14,494 bases of DNA from an uncultured Actinomycetes bacterium. GTDB lineage: Bacteria > Actinomycetota > Acidimicrobiia > IMCC26256 > PALSA-555. Made by a program: the position numbers and the translations under genes. The notes under the pieces are model-generated. The model was not told where the DNA came from. It saw only the letters and a list, made by a program, of their open reading frames with translations, and did no database searches. The stretch spans positions 1-14,494 of the forward strand of contig CALEYV010000058.1 of the NCBI GenBank assembly GCA_937927875.1, in the 5' to 3' direction. This document shows positions 13,257 through 14,494 of this stretch, piece after piece (the stretch's first letter is position 1; each line of letters begins with the position of its first letter).

Positions 13257-14197
13257 GTCGTCTCCAACGCGACGGGGACGGCGTCGCCGTCCAGGAACGG
13301 GCGGAGGTTCGGGCTGGTGAGGATCGCCCCGTCGTCGTCGACGACGAGCCCGCCGACGCCGACCCGCTCGAGGAGGTCGAGGCCGGCGAGGGGCCCGGCC
13401 ACGAACGCGGCCTTGGCGAAGGCCTCGGCCTGCCAGCCGTGCGCGGCGACCGCGGTCGCGGTCGCGACCCTCGCGTCGACCGGTCGACCGCGCTCGGGGT
13501 CGATGAGGTGGTGGGCGGGGCCGTCGTCGGTGGTCCAGCGTCGCCGCAGCCGGCTCGAAGTCGCGACGGCGCCGTCGCGCAGGTGGACGACCGCCGCCGG
13601 GTCGGCGCGCCACGGGTGCTCGACGGCGACGACCCACGACGCCGCCGGCGGGGCACCGGCGACGCGGACGTCGCCGCCCAGGTTGACGCAGACGCCGTCC
13701 GCGCAGTCCTCGAGCAGCTCGGCGACCACGAGGTCGGCCGCCAGCCCCTTGCCGATGCCGCCCGGGTCGACGCCGACCCCGGCCGGGAGGCGGGCGGTGC
13801 GCGCCGACGGGTCGAGCTCGATGGCGCCGCAGCCGCGAGTGAGCCGGCAGTCGTCGGTCGGCGCCGCGGCCGCCTCGTCGAAGGCGGGCTCGTCGAAGCT
13901 GGTCGTGTAGCCGGCGCGGAGCACGTCGCCGAGCACGGTGGGGTCGAAGCGCCCGTCGGTGAGGCGCCAGGCGTCGACGGCCCGCTCGAGAAGCAGGAGC
14001 GTGTCGACCGACACCGGCTGGGGGTCGGCGCCGGCCCGGTCGTTGAGCCGGCTGATCTCGCTGTCGGGCCGAAAGCGGCTCCAGCGGCGCTCGAGGTCCT
14101 CGACGCGCCGGCGGGCTCGCCCGAGGAGCCCGGGCGAGCCGCCGACGATCAGGACGTGGGCATCGCTGCCCATGGCGTGGAAGCGCTCAGCTGGCAT
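13253..14197 (-). CDS. apbE: FAD:protein FMN transferase
   Basis: 314 residues from ATG 14197 (MPAERFHAMGSDAHVLIVGG); the short lead before the MGS motif matches the family, and the longer upstream frame overlaps another gene. ApbE attaches FMN from FAD covalently to Ser/Thr of extracytoplasmic or membrane redox proteins, using Mg. Visible motifs: MGSDAHV (9-15), RFRPDSEISRLN (41-52), RFDPTV (83-88), DPGGIGKGLAAD (144-155), VNLGGD (171-176), GAVATSS (209-215), HLIDPERGRP (230-239) and a C-terminal AEAFAKAAFVAG (257-268). In the last, the usual Asp and Thr (ADAxATA) are Glu258 and Lys262, a variation I recall from actinobacterial homologues. No signal peptide is obvious in this start choice; a lipoprotein signal is missing, so the location is uncertain. 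Its stop overlaps the haem-protein start (ATGA), and its start lies 11 bases inside the upstream gene, making a tight three-gene cassette. Confidence 0.95.
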   Translation of the reverse strand: MPAERFHAMGSDAHVLIVGGSPGLLGRARRRVEDLERRWSRFRPDSEISRLNDRAGADPQPVSVDTLLLLERAVDAWRLTDGRFDPTVLGDVLRAGYTTSFDEPAFDEAAAAPTDDCRLTRGCGAIELDPSARTARLPAGVGVDPGGIGKGLAADLVVAELLEDCADGVCVNLGGDVRVAGAPPAASWVVAVEHPWRADPAAVVHLRDGAVATSSRLRRRWTTDDGPAHHLIDPERGRPVDARVATATAVAAHGWQAEAFAKAAFVAGPLAGLDLLERVGVGGLVVDDDGAILTSPNLRPFLDGDAVPVALETT

Positions 14198-14494
14198 GGC
14201 TGGTGGTGACCGGCTTCGAGGAGGTCGTCGAGCCGGCGGTCGCCGACAGGTCGGTCGAGGACGAGGAGGACGACCCGGTCGACGCCGAAGCCGACGTGTT
14301 GGCGGTCGCGCCGGAGCCGCTTGTCGTCGTGGTGGCGGCGGAGCCGGACGCAGCCCCGGCGGCCATGGCGCCGACGAGGCCGGCGAACGCGACCGCGGAG
14401 ACACCGGCGGTGACCCGGCGGGCCCGCGCCGCCGGGTGGGGGCGGCGCCGGCCCGGGGTGCCGGCGCGGGGGGAACGCCGGCTGGAGCGGGGGG
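14187..14494 (-). CDS. Ser/Thr-rich membrane-anchored or secreted protein, 5' end beyond the window
   Basis: The frame is open from the window edge to TGA at 14189-14187, giving 101 visible residues, with no likely start inside. It begins with a basic, Pro/Arg-rich stretch, has one hydrophobic segment (VTAGVSAVAFAGLVGAMAAG) and ends in a low-complexity Ser/Thr/Ala tail without Cys. The layout is an N-terminal anchor or signal peptide with an extracytoplasmic tail. Its end overlaps the apbE start by 11 bases, so it is the first visible gene of the redox cassette. I do not recognise a family; no FMN-binding fold is visible. The tail contains SGATANT (14315-14295), close to but not equal to the SGATxT flavinylation motif. 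It may be a target or scaffold of the ApbE system, but that is conjecture. The upstream part might reveal another domain. Confidence 0.7.
   Translation of the reverse strand, partial: PRSSRRSPRAGTPGRRRPHPAARARRVTAGVSAVAFAGLVGAMAAGAASGSAATTTTSGSGATANTSASASTGSSSSSSTDLSATAGSTTSSKPVTTSHAS

Noticed and set aside
1..14494. Mobile elements, CRISPR arrays, tRNA or rRNA genes
   Set aside because: No transposase or integrase, no regularly spaced repeats, and no tRNA cloverleaf or conserved rRNA block was seen on either strand.

Overview
The window is very GC-rich, packed with genes on both strands, and uses many GTG starts. It has long meaningless open frames opposite real genes, as expected at this base composition. 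Gene content (a secreted QESRL-type protein, an NlpC/P60 hydrolase, a PIG-V-like mannosyltransferase, lipoproteins and an ApbE/ferric-reductase-like pair) fits a Gram-positive, high-GC actinobacterium. An acidimicrobial or soil lineage is plausible but cannot be proven from this sequence. I see no rRNA, tRNA, CRISPR array, insertion sequence or phage gene; it reads as ordinary chromosome with several poorly described proteins.

Layout. (1) 1-386, minus: N-terminal part of an exported glycine-rich protein, divergent from (2) 549-1409, a secreted or membrane-anchored protein with a lysozyme-like QES motif. (3) 1460-4544, plus: a GNAT acetyltransferase, a divergent ketol-acid-reductoisomerase-like enzyme and cobyric acid synthase CobQ, closely spaced and probably co-transcribed. 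(4) 4555-5379, minus: a proline-rich protein of unknown role, ending 10 nt from cobQ. It is divergent from (5) an NlpC/P60 cell-wall hydrolase (5590-6114) with a hairpin-rich leader. (6) 6181-7827, plus: a large exported protein that appears to join a PHM/DBM-like dicopper monooxygenase region to a C-terminal blue-copper cupredoxin domain. (7) 7861-8403, minus: a small lipoprotein; and 8480-9337, minus: a short-chain dehydrogenase. (8) 9582-12463, plus: two polytopic GT-C-type glycosyltransferases overlapping by GTGA, behind a second hairpin-rich leader. (9) 12555-14494, minus: a translationally coupled cassette of a Ser/Thr-rich membrane-anchored protein (start outside the window), the FMN transferase ApbE and a ferric-reductase-like haem membrane protein, which looks like an extracytoplasmic flavin/electron-transfer module.

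Much of the window concerns the cell envelope: wall hydrolysis, sugar transfer from lipid-linked donors, and redox chemistry outside the membrane (copper protein, flavinylation module). The most notable items are the PHM-cupredoxin fusion, the reductoisomerase homologue whose two recognisable catalytic residues are replaced, and the flavinylation cassette. Starts were chosen from Shine-Dalgarno-like sequence, overlap with neighbours and family N-termini. Those of the GNAT, CobQ, NlpC/P60, copper protein and lipoprotein genes are the least certain.
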